From Cardiocondyla obscurior (taxonomy: Eukaryota; Arthropoda; Insecta; Hymenoptera; Formicidae): DNA of 64,000 nucleotides. Under the pieces are notes generated by a model. That model was not told the origin of the DNA. It searched no databases and saw only the letters and a list, made by a program, of their open reading frames with translations. The stretch spans positions 2,488,001-2,552,000 of the forward strand of contig NC_091873.1 in assembly GCF_019399895.1 (NCBI RefSeq). The letters are read 5' to 3'. How positions within the stretch are numbered: position 1 is the stretch's first letter; every line of letters begins with the position of its first letter. This document shows, one piece after another, positions 1 through 14,726 of the stretch. The translations under genes were made by a program, and so were the position numbers.

Positions 1-1010
1 AGGAAACACGCTGCTTTGTCGGCTGGTACTTCGCAGCGAATTTCTTCTGCAATGTATCTCTCGCAGTCGATTTTACATTTTAATCTTGGAATTCCATACG
101 TATATATGTATATCCGGTTTCGCGGTTAAAAGCGTTTGCGCGTACGCACTCTCTCATATTTCTAACGTTATTATTAGCGTGTCATTTTTATTTCAATTTC
201 CCCGATTCGTAGAACATTTTGAAATTAGAAAGAAAAATATGATGTTTTTTTTGTTTTTTTTTTTTTTTGCTCGTGTTTCTTATTGCATGTGCCAAGGGAA
301 TATTTTTGGGTTCGAATTAGCTGCAGAATATGTGAGGTGACTAATAGTGAGATAGCATCGATTATTCGACCAGTCAGTAAAGGAATATACGTTTACGTGT
401 CTAAACAGTAAAGTTATTACCGGACATATCTATAAATCATCAACGCGAAAATCAATATCGGCCCCATCAGCTGATATCGGCAACACACTAGCGTGGCAGC
501 GAATCAACATGCTTTTGCGTTTCTTCCCAGCCCGCGCGACTGCCTCTTCTTTTTCGGACGTGTGCGTGCGTACATGCGTGCGTTATTCTTTCTTTCCTTC
601 TATCACTTATTTCTCTCTCTCTCTCTCGCTTGCGCGCCACCGCTAAATTTAGAGTATGATCGACCGGTTGTCCGCGCTATCGGAACAAACAGGCTGGCGA
701 TAAAGTTATTGGACGCGCATTCAAGAGCAGGCCCGGCTGCAAGTCGCCGAGAAAGCACGCGGACGGCTGTGGCGATCGCCGAACCCTTTTTCGCACGGCG
801 TTCTTATCTTTTACGTGAATCGTCCTTACGGAGACGATCCGTTTTCAACTAAAGCAGTCCGGTTTTTTTCCGTTCGGTTCGGCAATCGCAGTCAGATTTA
901 CCGCGGATCGCATTGTGACTGGCAATGTAATTAGTGAACTTCTTCTCGCGATTCTCGTCACGTCTGTCCACGCGGACCACGTGCAGGGTGTTCAACTGCT
1001 GTGCTCGAAA
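1..1010. other. no gene identified; possible 5' flank
   Basis: AT-rich up to 480, then GC-richer with a (CT)n microsatellite at about 612-627. A TCAGT initiator-like site occurs near 376 (AGTCAGTAAAGG). The 119-codon ORF at 493-852 has no recognisable features. The region may be 5' UTR or promoter for the candidate exon at 1011. Confidence 0.3.
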
Positions 1011-1099
1011 ATGGGGGCCAAATGGGAGAATTCGTGGCACGCGAGCGACATTCTTGAGAGCAAGGTGCATCGGGAGGATGAGATTTGTCACGACCCGCG
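1011..1099 (+). CDS. candidate 5' first coding exon of limpet
   Basis: ATG 1011 has strong context (AAAATGG). The peptide MGAKWENSWHASDILESKVH continues to EICHDP and then meets donor CGCG|GTGAGT, a near-consensus site, in phase 2. That phase matches the PET exon at 18052, giving HDP-R-KNCTSCKC and bypassing the 14949 exon. The frame is open upstream (ISELLLAILVTSVHA precedes the ATG), so an earlier start or acceptor is possible. The next limpet exon is 14-17 kb away. It could equally belong to another transcript; no homologue is recognised. Confidence 0.35.
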
Positions 1100-4000
1100 G
1101 TGAGTGTTACGTAAACAAAATTATTGAAAATGTCAAAGTTCAGCTAATCGAATTATCGAGATATCTTAAATACGGGATTAACCGAGTGTTGTACCGAGCG
1201 AATAACTTTACCTTAAATTACCGTTGAGATAAACTCGCCTTTAAATGCAAAAGATTTATAGCCGAGCAGATGTACCTGATAGATCTGAGACATTCTAGGT
1301 CCGGATAGTTCGTATGAACTATTCAGGAGGTCCGCTTATTTTCGTATTTTCGTCGAAATACATTTCGCAAGTATTACCCGAAGATAATTCAGAAAGCGTT
1401 TTCGTAGTGATTATTTTCGGACGCTTGATTTCTACACGTGTCATTACGCGCATTTGGTTGTAAAAAGATTAATGCGCGCATCTGTCAACAGCCCGCTTAA
1501 AATATATACATGTATATATACTTCGTTGTAACTAATACATATACAGTTGTATCTTAAAGAAATGGTAATTTTTCAATGCGCTACTTAGATTTTTATTTAC
1601 TTCGTTACGGGGAATAAAATATTCGCGTCATTTTAATGGAAATGGGTGAAAACAAATTTCGTGTATCTTAAGTGAACGTTATCATTAGTCTTGAAAAGAA
1701 AAAAAAATACTAATAATAATAATAAAATAACATCGAAAAGCTCACGATTAGCCTCTCGGTGACTGTCACGTACGTACATATATACCGGACATCACGTTCG
1801 AACTCACGCGACTCTTGGCATCACGCCACACTCGTGATCGAGCGCACGTCTTTACGATCGGGGTAAATAAATGCGTCTTGCTTGTTGTGACAAGCGCACG
1901 TCATTGTCCGAAACTGCACTTCGCGCAACTCTTTTAAAGTCGAAAGCGCGGATAATATTTTCTGTTGCTATGTGGATCTCGTGCGCGTAAAATCTGACAT
2001 AATTCGTACTGCAATCCCATTTCATATACATAAATGTATTGCGTAAATAAAAAAGAAATTAACGTATAATTATTGACATTATGTAAAAGAAACTTCAATA
2101 TTTTATATAAAAGAAATTATTCTGTACATATATTTATGAAACAAAAGTACTCGAATATTTTTATTTCCGAAAAGTTTGCAGGCCTCGACAAGTAATAATG
2201 AGTTAATAATGTCTGATACATAAAACGGCCGTATCTTTGTAGAGAACCGAGTTAACAAATGTTACGAGTAAATCGTCTTAAGTTATTACTCCGAGACGGA
2301 AAGAGATTCGCATTAAATGTCCTCCCCCCCTCCCCCCGTACAGTAAAACGCGATAAGTCAGTTAGCGGTCTCGTTGCTAAGGATTCTCGGCCTGAGAAAC
2401 TGCTGGCGAGACTGTCGTCTCACATGGCATTTCAAAATGCATTTCGTACCATTTCATGAAAGGCAAAATAGCTTCGATGACGTACATAATTTCTGATATA
2501 AATAGAAAGAGATAGGGAACTCGGGTTGACAAATAAATTTTGTGAGATGCTTATCGAAACGTTTGGAACCTAAACCGTATATAAAACGAAAACTAGTAAT
2601 ACATATAAAAAATTTGTTTTATAAATAATGCATGTTATAAAGAATAAGAAGAAAAAAAAAAAGAAAGTCTCAAATTAAATCTCTTTCATATTCGATACCA
2701 CGCTGGTTTCCGCAGTAGTTTACTGAAGTAGTAAATTAAATTCACGCAAGAAAGCCACCATGCCGCGTAAATTACGCGATGGATAAAATCCCGCTGTTAG
2801 AAATATCACTAGGGGCATCTAGAGCACGAATTACTCGTCTCTAAACCGCGACTGAGGAACGGCCGCAATATCTCCGGCTGGATGACGAGCGCGTCCCGTG
2901 CACCGCGTGCATCTCATTGAGATACACTTTGCGCCAATTCACTCGCAGATTAAATAACGCGCACGCATAATCTCGCGTAAGGCAAGAGGATCAGCGCGAT
3001 GATAAAGAGCTATAAAACGACACAGAAGATACGGTCTCGGCGGGCTCTTATTTGCACGATTTGCTTCGAGATTAACGCGGTCTGCTTGATTGTCGCTCGG
3101 TCGAGGATTCCTGAGACATTGAGGCCATTCCTTGGTGATAATCCTTATCGACTGGAATGCCACTGACTGAATCTCCCGGTATGCCGGCAGCCGTATTCAG
3201 TGCCGAGGTGAACGCGACGCGCGATCGTCACCCATGTACTTCGCGTCGCATTATTATGCGAGTTCCGTCGCCGAGGGCCGCGGAAGCGCGAATGTGTCCG
3301 TCGTCCATTAAGCCAGTCCGACCTAATCCATACGTGAGGCACGGTTGAAATCGTGGTTGTGAATTAACGCGCGACGGAAATACTTCCAGGTGTGGCTCCG
3401 CCTTTTGTCGGTCGTTCCCGTTCTCGAGTTCAATTTTAATCAAATATCGCGCGCACCCCGGAAACATAAATGAGCCAATTTGAACCGGTGCGATTGTCTT
3501 GTCTCGCGGAAGAAAGGGGACAAAAATAATCGAGAAGAAAATCGGCACGCGAGACTAGGAAAATATAAAGAGCGAGGAAACGTATGGAGAAAGGGTATGA
3601 GAAGAAACGTTATTTTCGTTAATCAAATTAGTCTCGACTCGTCGTCGCCATTAAATTCGCATGAACGTGGCCGTGGCGTGCATAATATCGCAAAGGCATC
3701 GGCGGTAACGATGACCGGTCGTGCTATCACGCGATGCAAGCGATTTACGTCATATTTCGCTTGTAAACGTTTTTTTTTTTTGTGCGGCGTGAATAGTTCG
3801 ATATTACTATTTTTATTACCATAAAAATCGAGATAGCAACACGCTATTTATACATAATGCTTGTAACAGCAAATACTTCGACGAAAGACATACGAGTCTC
3901 TTCTCGTTACGTGCGATCCTATTTCTGCATCACGATTTAATTACCGACGTTAACATTTTAGAATGTCGCGCGGCGTCAAAGTCTGGTTGAACGTCGGGCA

Positions 4001-6175
4001 ACAAAGTTTTCTTTTAATGGAAAACGTCCGACTTCAGCGGAGTGCTATAATCGGTCCACGCTACACAGCATCGCGCACAGCGAGTTCGCTTGAAATTGCA
4101 ATTCACGGAAGGTCATTTCGATGCGCGCGCCGAGGAAACACGCGAATAAAGATAAACGTAGACGTGGCCAATGTGACCGTAATGCGAAACAGTCGCGGAC
4201 ATACGGGGATCCTCGAATAATCCGCGGGATGATTTACGACCGATGTAACAAACGCGCAAATTGTACGTGAACCCCGTCCAGTTCTTGCAAGTTTTCTCAT
4301 ACCGCGTTCTCGATGTGTATGTATATAGAAAATTATAGTTATTTTCGCACAAATCTTTCAACCGCTTCGAGCTGTCAGTCATGTCGCCAGTACGTCTCCA
4401 GTTGCTTCAAGTTCACGAGCGAGAACGGTTTACGCAATCTGTCTTTTGGCTCTTATATTTCACGTTTACATATTTTACGTATTTTGTGCGTACTTGTAAT
4501 TTTTTTTTTTTTTTTTAATTTGATGTATATACGCGACGAAAATTATCGAGACGTACGTTTTATCTGTTCGTGACGTGCATTAGCAACACATGGTCCATGG
4601 CCAGCAGTGCTTACTTGCTGCAATCGAGAAGCAGCGCCGAAGACGATGACATAAAGCGGACGGAGTGTCATTCAGGACAATGGTCGTAATGAAAACCAAT
4701 GTTCGAAGGTCGCTATTGCGCCTCCTTCTGCGGTTAAACCGTGTCTCGCTATGCGTTGCTTCGCAGGGGACGGTCAGTCGAAATGCGTGCGTGGACAAGT
4801 GTGCGTGGAACGATTTAACACAATCAGCGGAATTCGCAGACGCGATCGGGGAGAGAGAAAGAGAGGGAGAAAAAAAGTCTTACCTCGAGACAGGCGGAAA
4901 ACGTATATCCGCATAATTACAGTTCGACCACGAAGCATGCGTTTCGCGATCGGTATCGGATAGAAAAAAAATAATCAGTTTATTGCGCGTCGATGCAAAA
5001 ACATTGCATAAAATCCGAATGTGTTAAGTATATCGTTTGCGAAACCGTTGAATCACCGCGACGGGTGCTGAGTTTCGATTAAAAAAGCTGCGCGGCTTAG
5101 AAAATATCGTTGGACGTAGAATTGTAATGATGCAGCTGTGATTACGTTACACAGAGTGTGAAGCATCTCGCCATCGCGTATTTTCTTTTTTATTGAGCGC
5201 ACGATACGACTAATTAAATGCGCGTTGAACCGCGTCATGTGACTTCCTTAATTGTGGTGTATAATAACAACGTGCGTTGCATTATAGAAGGAAACGGAAA
5301 AGCATTTCGTGAATTTTATTACGTTGTTTAATGTACACTTGGGAATACGTTAACGACGCGCTTTTTCTCTCGCCACGTGTCTCGTTTATTACCCCGACGT
5401 TTGTAATTGACATGCGAACTAGTTAATTATGAAATCATAGAATCAACGAGCCGCGTTGCGCATAAAGATGTTACTATGTTTTTATCATGATTTCATCGAT
5501 TTATATCTTCTTTGCGCGCCTCGTGTTTGAGATAAAACGTGATTCATCCAGTGCGTCGAATCATTATGGAAATATTGGAAACGAGCACATGATGAATATA
5601 AACATTGAATAATGCAAAAATCACGCGTATACTTTTTTCTTGGCGGATAAATTTTTTTTTTTAACGCGTGATTAATTATTAGTGTGACGTAAAAGCTGTC
5701 GATATGATATTTAGTTTTTATTGCATCAGCTGACGTTCTAACGAGTCCAGCGTAGACTCGTTTTATTTTGTAAGAAATTAATTTGAGTCTCTAAAAGATT
5801 TGCTTATAAATTTAATGGCGTACATTGAGGGTCTTTAGGAAATCGCTCTTAAAAAAAAAAAAATAAAAAAAATAAACTTTGCAAATCGGTTCTCACGGGA
5901 AAACGAATTTAATGGCGAGGGCGAACGCAATCGATTTATAATCGCGTTAACGTAATTCGATTTATCGAGTCACGTGTATTTCAGTAAAGTGTTGCCACAG
6001 CCTTAGGCGATCAACTTCAGTTTTATCCGACCGAAGGCCGAGACGACGGTCTCGTCGCGCGTTTCCTCAGCGATAACGTGGGTTGAAAAACATTTTTTGT
6101 CGAATCGTGCGACTTCCGGCAGCTACGATTAAAGCTTTGTCGGCGAGGCAATTCCTCAGTGGAATTGCTGACAGA

Positions 6176-6408
6176 ATGGTCTGGGACAACGGGCTCTCGG
6201 TGAAAGAGGTGACGGAAATGAAGAAGAAAACACCGCGATTTCCTTCGCGCGAGCGGAACTTCGCGATGAGGAGACGCGACCCTCACCGATCTTCCTCTCT
6301 AATTGTCGGAGGGGCATCGCCGATCGGGGCTCCTCCGATCGAGCCGCAGGACACCGCGGAACCCGATCGCCGTACGTGCGAGGATCCATGCAGCAGCAAT
6401 TGCAGCGC
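6176..6408 (+). CDS. weak candidate alternative first exon
   Basis: ATG 6176 (AGAATGG) opens 77 codons of GC-rich, basic then Pro/Cys-containing sequence (starts MVWDNGLSVKEVTEMKKK, ends CEDPCSSNCS). The intron-side donor GTAAGA is good but the exon side (CGC) is poor. It ends in phase 2, again compatible with the PET exon at 18052. The opposite strand is open over the same interval, so composition alone could explain the ORF. Confidence 0.2.
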
Positions 6409-8824
6409 GTAAGAATTTATTAATTTTTTTTATCACTGCGTAAGGCGCGTGATTTGACTGCGGCATAATTTATAACGCATGAAATAGTGCATGCTAATAA
6501 CGAGAGTACGTTGAAAATTCGACGAAATTGATAAGGCAATCGTAAATTTATTTATAAAGAAATTCACATAAAATAGCACGAGACGTACCACAAAATTGTT
6601 CGAATTAAGCACGACCTTTGGAGCATCCTCCGGTGCTCTTATGCGATTAATAAGAAGCAGAAGCGTGCAACAAATTATCTACATCGCGTAACAATTTGCC
6701 GGGCCTGTTGACGGCGTCGGCGACCGTCACCAGAATGAGTTATCGTCTCGAAAGGAAACGAGATATCGCTCGCGCGGAGAGGCCGATGGCCGTCCTTTCG
6801 TTGATTTAATGAGGTCATTAACGAAACATCCTCGTTATACCGAGGGTCGGGAGAAACCCGGGGGAGAGTAACCTGTCCGCTTTTCACGGTTCATAAGTCT
6901 GCGCGGTGATTTATCGGCGACGACAGTGGCGGAAGCCAAGCTTCTTCAGACTTCCTTCTCACACGCAACCTTTCGGATTCGTACGATTATTGGTCGGGCG
7001 ACTAATCCGTTCGCGGGCCCATGATTACAGGCCGCATGCATGAGCGAATCATAAATTCTCGCGAAATGATCGCACGTGTTTTCATTAAGACGACGTCGCT
7101 TTGATCAGCTTAGCGCGCACCATTTACAAGCGGACACAATAAGTTGAGATAAATCGTAAACTCGCGAGCTCTCAATAAATGAGGACTACAAACATTTTCT
7201 CTTGATCTCTTAAAATTCGATTAAAATCATGCTTAATTAATATACGCTCGACAATTGCGTAATTCTGTCGAGAGAAGGAGAACGTCAGGCGCGTTTATTA
7301 CACGTGTTTGTGAGCAAGAATAACAGCGCGATGAAGAACGTTACGTCGCGGATATACTAAATAGAGCGGTTAATTAGTAATTAAGCCGCAGTTTAAAAGG
7401 GGTAAAGGTCAATTTCAACGAAATCGCATACCGCTATATGTTCCAAGTCCTTACTAGAGGAGCTAATAGTCGTTTATTTATCGCACACGCGCGACGTCAA
7501 AATCTCGAAAGATAAATCTTTGCGCATTTGTGAGCCAGAATAAGTTACGAACTCATTGCCAAGGTGATCTGTCCGGCTTGTCCAGTTCTCTACGTATTAC
7601 GATTTGACCCTCGACTCTGTTAAAGACCATTATTCTCTCTGTCACGGTTCCATTTAAAAAGACAACAAACACCCGTGCGGTGGAAATTTTTCGGGGTCAA
7701 AAATCTCCGCTCGTGTCACAGTTAGAGAGGAAATTAACAAATCGTTCTTTTTAATTGCAAACGATAATTTCTTGTTGATTGCCGTATTATAATAATTTCA
7801 TAATTAAAAGTGAAATAAATATTTTGTGTAATAAAATGTAATAAAAAAAAAAATTTTTATTATTGCTGAGATTACTGTGTCTCTTGTATTATAGATCTAG
7901 TATATTAAAATTTAGAAAGAAAAAAAATTACGCATTTTAATCCCATCTCGAGAGTAAGAAAGAGAGAGGCAACGTTTATTGGGTAGAAAAGATGGGCCTG
8001 CCAAAATCTTGTCAAGTTATGTCACGACTTGTGCGACGGAGCTACGCAGCTTCGCCGCCGCATCGAGCTTGGCGAGATAGCTAATGCATCCGCAGCGAGT
8101 TACTCATCGAAGTTCCCTTATGTAAACCCGAACGAATTAAATGCTCCGACGTCTTTCCGAATGCGACGCAAATTTTTGCACGCGCAGCCCGTTGCCATTC
8201 ATCAGTTGCCCGCCGGGAATTTAATTAACGTAGTAATCCACTTAATATAACTTGCTCAACTTCCGGATACATATATCTATTTCCAGATACAAATCTAACT
8301 AATTTTTGTACGAGACATCGTACAAGTAATTGGATAACTTTTAGCAATTTAAAGTTAGATTGCTTTTACGTCTTTATTTTATTATATATATATTATACAG
8401 AAACTGCACGTAATAATGTTAAATATTTCAAAAACATATGGACATAGACTCACCGATTGATGCGCAGCAGTGGAGTTCTGCAGCTACGACGACACTGTAA
8501 TAAAAAAAAATTTTATTATTGAAGAGCATTCAAAATAATCATTGCTTAAAATAATAATTTCCACGCGACTCTAATTACTTTTTCATTATAAAATTTTATA
8601 TTATTTTTAATTATTATTGGAATGAGAAAGCATTCACGGCACTCGCGCTCCTAAACTTCGCATAAAAAAACGACCGATTACTTAAACGGTACTCGCGAGG
8701 AAACGGCCGACGAACTGGCTGCAGTTCGTTCACTAAATATTTGCGACGAGAACACGCACTGGATTTAGAACAGAACGAAATATGTTATTTAATTAACGAC
8801 AAATTAATATACTACAAAAATGTA

Positions 8825-8862
8825 CTTGCTCACTACGACGTTCCTTGCTCACTACGACGTTA
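8825..8862. repeat. 19-bp tandem duplication
   Basis: A unit beginning CTTGCTCACTACGACGTT occurs twice in a row, differing at the last base, in noncoding DNA about 160 bp before the partial mobile element at 9019. Confidence 0.85.
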
Positions 8863-9018
8863 TTTGCACATGATCGTGTTAGGTATACGTAATACGACTA
8901 TGCTTTTCTCTACTTTAATTAACGTCTACGTCTCCGACAGACGTAAACGCTCACGTCTCCTTCTCTGCCATCACCCTTACGCAGAAGAATTTATAATTTA
9001 TACCGAATATTGTACATA

Positions 9019-9165
9019 CACTGAAAGGCAGATATGGCATTTGTTTCGGCGACGGCGACTAGTGTACGTGATCTTATCTTGGTGTGTGTCAAGTCACACA
9101 CGAGGCGCCGCAGCACGTGTGTTGCGGAGCGCCGGTCACTGAAAACTGAGGAGGAATGCGCTAGT
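9019..9165 (-). mobile_element. partial copy of the same inverted-repeat element
   Basis: Starting CACTGAAAGGCAGATATG, about 150 bp align with the reverse complement of the 19156-19408 element. Shared features are a GGCATTTG-TTCGG block, GTGTACGTG, AAGTCACACAC, GCGCCGCA-CACGT and ACTGAGG. One arm is clear. The far side (to about 9215) only weakly resembles an inverted end, so the copy is diverged or truncated. Confidence 0.55.
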
Positions 9166-12100
9166 TCACACACGCTGGCCGTCGTCGCCGCAGAACGACC
9201 GCTATCTCAGCCGGTCAGCGTACATACACGACAACGTGGAACAATTTTACAGTCAGAATTTTTAACTACAGGTACGTCACGGCATTTGTCAGCTATGTCA
9301 ATTATAATATTTGTCATTTACGTATCAATTTAAAAAAAATTAATTTAATTAATATCCGAATGCATATGCATATAAATTACGTATATACGTACGCACGTAC
9401 ATCCTTAATCTATTCCTGAGATTTATCAAACGAATAACAGCTTTCTTTAACAGCTGGAACGACACAAAAATTTAATTTCGTCTATCGTACTCGCGTTCCC
9501 TCCCTTTTCTATAATCTTCTCTTTTCCTCCGTGAAACCTGTTTGCCAGATAAGAAACCGTGTGCAAACTTCCTTTTGTAATAATTTCTTAACCAATTCAC
9601 CCTCGCCGAGGCATGTCGGTGCAACGTTTCTTCATCGAGATCGCGCCAGGACTTTTACGCGCTGTTTAAAGATAATAAAATCCTTTACGATTAAAGTGAC
9701 GGCGGCGGCGAGAGCCGCATCGCGGATCTTTCTCCGGTGTGTAAAACGATCTTCGGCGAGTTAGCAAAATGGTGGTAATTAAAGTTACTGCAAGCATTAA
9801 AAGCAATCGGCCGCTGGCTCGGAATCGTGCAAATAATCGGTCGGCATCAGCATGGGGCTGACGATATCATAGTTTCCACAGTCGTAGCTTTTGCCGTTTT
9901 TTTTTTATTTGTTAAAAAAATTTTTTTTTATCATAAAAAAGTCGCCTTATTCTCCGGCGAGTGCAATGTTCCGCGAAATGTTTTACTTTTCGAAATAACG
10001 ACGGGCGTGATTTGAAGTTAAATATTAATTGTAACGTAAACTTCAATCAATTATTTTTTTTTTTAGAGTTTTGATACTCTGTCGGAAAGTTCTTTCGATA
10101 TACATTATGATATTACGCGCTGAAATAAAAACCGACGGAGTTTTAGCTTCTTCAAAGAGACACACTTATTTTATTTTTTATTTTAAAGTTCTAACTAGAA
10201 ATCCGGTAACCTTCCCGATTGAACGTACTGGAAGTTTATTGTCGAGTTTGACAAACACATAAATCGAACGCGCGTCTTCTTTAATGAGCGAACCGAAATG
10301 CCACAGTGTCATTTTACGTAGCAACATACATGCTCGACACTGGACCAACGATAAACGTCGGCCTTGCAACTCGATTCTTAAAGTACAAATCTCGCATACT
10401 CATTCCCTCAGCAGAGCGTTAAACAGTGTACAATAAATTTATAATCTTAATTTAATGAACTAATTACGTGGAATATTTATTCCGAATCGATTGAATAAAT
10501 TATACGACTCATTAAAATAAACACTCGGATATCAATCAAAAGAAATTAAATCGTGATGAAGACAATGAGTCATTTATTCTGCGGATCTTACGACTAATAA
10601 TGACAATGCAACTTTGCTCTTAAAAACATACTCCTGACAGTATACAAATTAGAATCTTTTCCACAAAAGACAAAATCATTAATCAAAAAGAATAGAAAAA
10701 AAAAAGAAATAAAAATAAAAAATAGAATAAAATCTCTCGGACTTTCAATTTATCCATTGCATTATGCATCGACCGTGTTTACGGACTGAATTCGTCAAAT
10801 TACTGGCGGCAGGTCGGAAAAGAATTGGACGTTTCCGGATTACAAAGGGAAGGACGCATAATGCAACAGTTGCATCGTCATCGCATGAGATTCCCTTTCG
10901 CTTGACGTGTCGTTGCATCAGGCAGACGGAGTCTCATTTGCGCCAAATGTTCCGAAGCCTCTAGGGAACGCGGCTTGCAAGCTTTCTTACGTCCCGCTTG
11001 CACCTAAGGTGGAAGCTCTGGCCACGAGCTTTCGGCCACGAGCGACGGGCGCGATCGTAGTCGCGCTTGCGCCATCGTGACGGCTGTTTCTCGTGGTCAC
11101 CCGGTATTAACTATAGGTACACACCTACCGTCGTCGTCGAACGCATGGCGCCAGTTTGAAGCACGCTTCTCTTGCGGATGCACTCTTACGTGACGCGTGT
11201 GACACAGTTTCGTTTGCGTTTCTTTTTGTGTCCGAGCTGAGCATCGGTCTTGATTCGATTCGGTACCGAGAAATGATTTTATAGTTTACGATCGACGACT
11301 TTGGTGAAAAGTGACGGTGACGCTAGGAAAGACCTGGTTTTCCGTTTGAATTCGGAACTCGGAAGGGTGTGCGGTGACCAGTAGTTGGCAAACTTATTCG
11401 CAAATAATTGTCTACATTGTATACTTGATCGTACAGTTGTATCGTGAAAAATGAATATATGCTGGTGCGCGTCTCCGTGTTCATGAGTTCGAATCAAAAG
11501 TACGATTCTACGACGACACTAACACGCTTGTTATTTCAAATAATTAAATACCTCCGAACTACTTAGTATTTATTTTAATAAATAAAGAACGTTCAAGAAA
11601 ATCGTATTGAATGAAAGAAATTTACTCTCAACTTATCGAATACAGAATGCATTTGTTTTGATTTGTCTGAAATATTTTAAGTTAATTGTCATAAAATTAT
11701 AAAGAATTATTAGAAAAACCAAAAAAGAAAAATATTAATCTCATCCTCACGATTATCTTGATACACGATCAAAGTATTTTATCTGTAATACATAAAGGAA
11801 TAGTGCCATGCGGAAAGACACGTTTAGTCATTCAGACATTCGATATAGCAATTTTCTCCTCGTTTCATCTTACGAGAACACCCGAGATATTTCGTGCGAG
11901 ACGCGAGAAGCTGCGTTTTATCGTGCGTTATTGCGTCTATTTCCGCCGGGAACTATTACTGGCGCTTATATATAGCATGCATTTATCTAATTAATAGCTA
12001 TTAGCCGCACAGTCTCCGATTCTCGGCTGACTTGTCAGCACGATGTTGTGCTAAGTCAAAAGCTTCCGGGCACCTTCTTCCGTCGTGACACCTGTCAGTA

Positions 12101-14674
12101 GTTCGGCCGAGCAATTTACATACTACCGTCCACATCGCGAGATCTATGAACTTACGACCTATGAAAATTACCTTAATAACCTTTTCACAGACCGCAATTA
12201 AATTATCGCGCCGCGAGCGAGTGTTTCCTCCTTTTTGTCCGGCTGAAATATTTATTATTATAAATTCCAACGATACGCGTCATTGCGTTATTAATTTTCT
12301 CCACGTCAGTTTAATTATCTTACAATCAAATACATATTTCTTACTCATATTCGCAATCTTTTTTTTCAAGATGCTCGCGTCGCTTTTGATGGCAATACGC
12401 GTCGCGTATCGCAAATGATTGCAATGATGATTATTGTTCCACGCGTGTGTCAAGATGCGCCGGGAATCCTAGTTTTAGATTTTACTCTTGGCAAAGCGAA
12501 TCTGTGACTGACTAACGGGGCACCCTCTCCACCGCGATGATTCACCTGCGGGCGAAATAGCTGTTTTCCAGGTAAAACCATTTCCGCGATGGAAAAGCGT
12601 GCGTGCCCTATTAAATAAACGTCATCTCTTTCGATTATAGTAATCCATTAATTCAGCCGATGCGTGCCACAGAGTTACCGCGCCTTCTCTTACTTACGTC
12701 AATCCCTTTTATACAGTTTCCATCGAAGTCGATTGATGTTTTATTCACTGCCTGCCTCAGAATTGTGCAAAAATAGCGATTCGAGAAACGCATTTCTACG
12801 AAACACGTAGAAAATATCAACATCGAGAAGCTCGCATTCATTTGGTTGGCCTTTCTGCGATTCGGGTCGTTGAAACGTACATAATGTTAATAAATTTATG
12901 ATAACATTTTGCATTGTATTTGAATATTATAAAATTGTATATATTTTACAAAAATAAGGACTGTAATTTATTGCATCGAATTAAATTTAACGTTGAGTCC
13001 TCAAGAATGTACATTTACACGTTCTGACGTTTGAGGAAATTTAATTATTGTAGTGAAAAAAAAATTTCATTCTTTTTCTGTACAAATCAAAGTCAGACGA
13101 TACGAGAAACCAACCACGTTCTGCTATCTTCACTGTCAGATTTATCAGAATAATCTCCCAGTCGGACAGCGTACGGCACTTCGATATTATTCGCTTAATG
13201 CATACATGAGAAACCACGATCGTGAATGCGGTCCTTAAAACTCGCTTTGGCAAGTTGATCGCGCGTATCGATCGAAAGATTAGCTTCACGAGCCGGTGCT
13301 TGCGTTTTTCAAAAATTACTCGAAGTCATCTGACATTAGTGTTCGCGATGTACAGTGAGATAGACATGTATTCACCTGACGGGCATTAAAATACTGCTTA
13401 GTAAGTTAAGAAAAAATAAAAAAAGAAAAAAAAGAATAACGTAAAAAGAAAAATAACCAAATGAACAAATCAGATTTAATTTAATTATTTTCAAAATCAC
13501 AAAGTATTAAATAACAACAAAATCAATTATAATTAAATTATTTGAAGATACCAAATGTCCAGAATTTTTACAATCATAACAAAACGATTAAGAGTAATCA
13601 TATTTAGTTGTCATAATTTGCTAATATTCGACAATCCGAGATACTGTACCGATGTATCGGCAATGCGTGTTTCCGAAACTTAAAAAAAAAAAAAAAGAAA
13701 AACGAAAAGGGCGAAAGCACGAAAAGAGGGCTACCCACGAAACGTCAAATAAACGGCCAGTTTATTAACTGGGTCGGCAAGTCAGCCTCACCGACCGATA
13801 TTCGTCTTTGATGTTGGAGAGCGATTCGATCTCTGCTCCTCCAGATCCTTTTTCACCGCGCATTCGGGTGGGACGAGGGGCCGACGATCTTCCTCCACTA
13901 TAAATAACCGGACGACTGTGAATCGCAGCGATTTCCGCAATGAAAATAAATTCAACGATATGTACGAGTGTGGCCCCGCGCAAGCGAGTTAGCGTTCGCG
14001 TTTCGCTCATCCGTCGTGCACCTTCGCGGCGACGCGCGCTGGCAATTATTTTCGCGAAGACAGGAGGCACCCACTCGCCGGCGATCATAAAATAAACCGT
14101 GAATATCGATTTGCCTAAATTACAAACCGCGGTGAACGACGTTGCGTTTGCGTTATCGTGTCCGCATTGTTGCACTTGCGGTTGCGTTTCACATTCCGCT
14201 TTTACGAGTAGCCCGTAACGTTCTGCATGCGCAATTAACTATTTTAATCCCCGGCGTCTTTTAATCTGAGATTTCTTAAGATAAAATATATATTTAAGTT
14301 TTTGTGTATTAATTAACGGACTATTAAAGTCTTTAACATTTTTATTTTATTACTTGACATAAAAATTTTTTATTTAATACTTTTTTTTTTTTTATTTTAT
14401 TTTTTATTGTGGAAAGTGATATACACCACGTGTAAAATAATAATTTTTAAGAAACTTTTTTTATTAAAAGGAATACAAGTTTGTTCCTCGCACAGGACAT
14501 ACCGCCAAGTTCAAGATTAATGATTGAATTCTTCTGTCTCTTCAAGCTGTGACTTTTCTTCGTGTGCGTGTTTATTGTCACAGTTTCAGGCCTCTATTTT
14601 GGTCGTAACTTTTAATTAAAACGTTGAATAAAAGTCCATTAATAATCGTACTTACTTTCGAAAAGTCTCCAAAC

Positions 14675-14726
14675 AATGCCGATCTATCACAAACCATCTC
14701 AATGCCGATCTATCACAAACCATCTC
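14675..14726. repeat. 26-bp tandem duplication
   Basis: Two exact, adjacent copies of a 26-bp unit beginning AATGCCGATCTATCAC lie about 90-220 bp before the N-terminal limpet exon. No function is seen. Confidence 0.9.
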
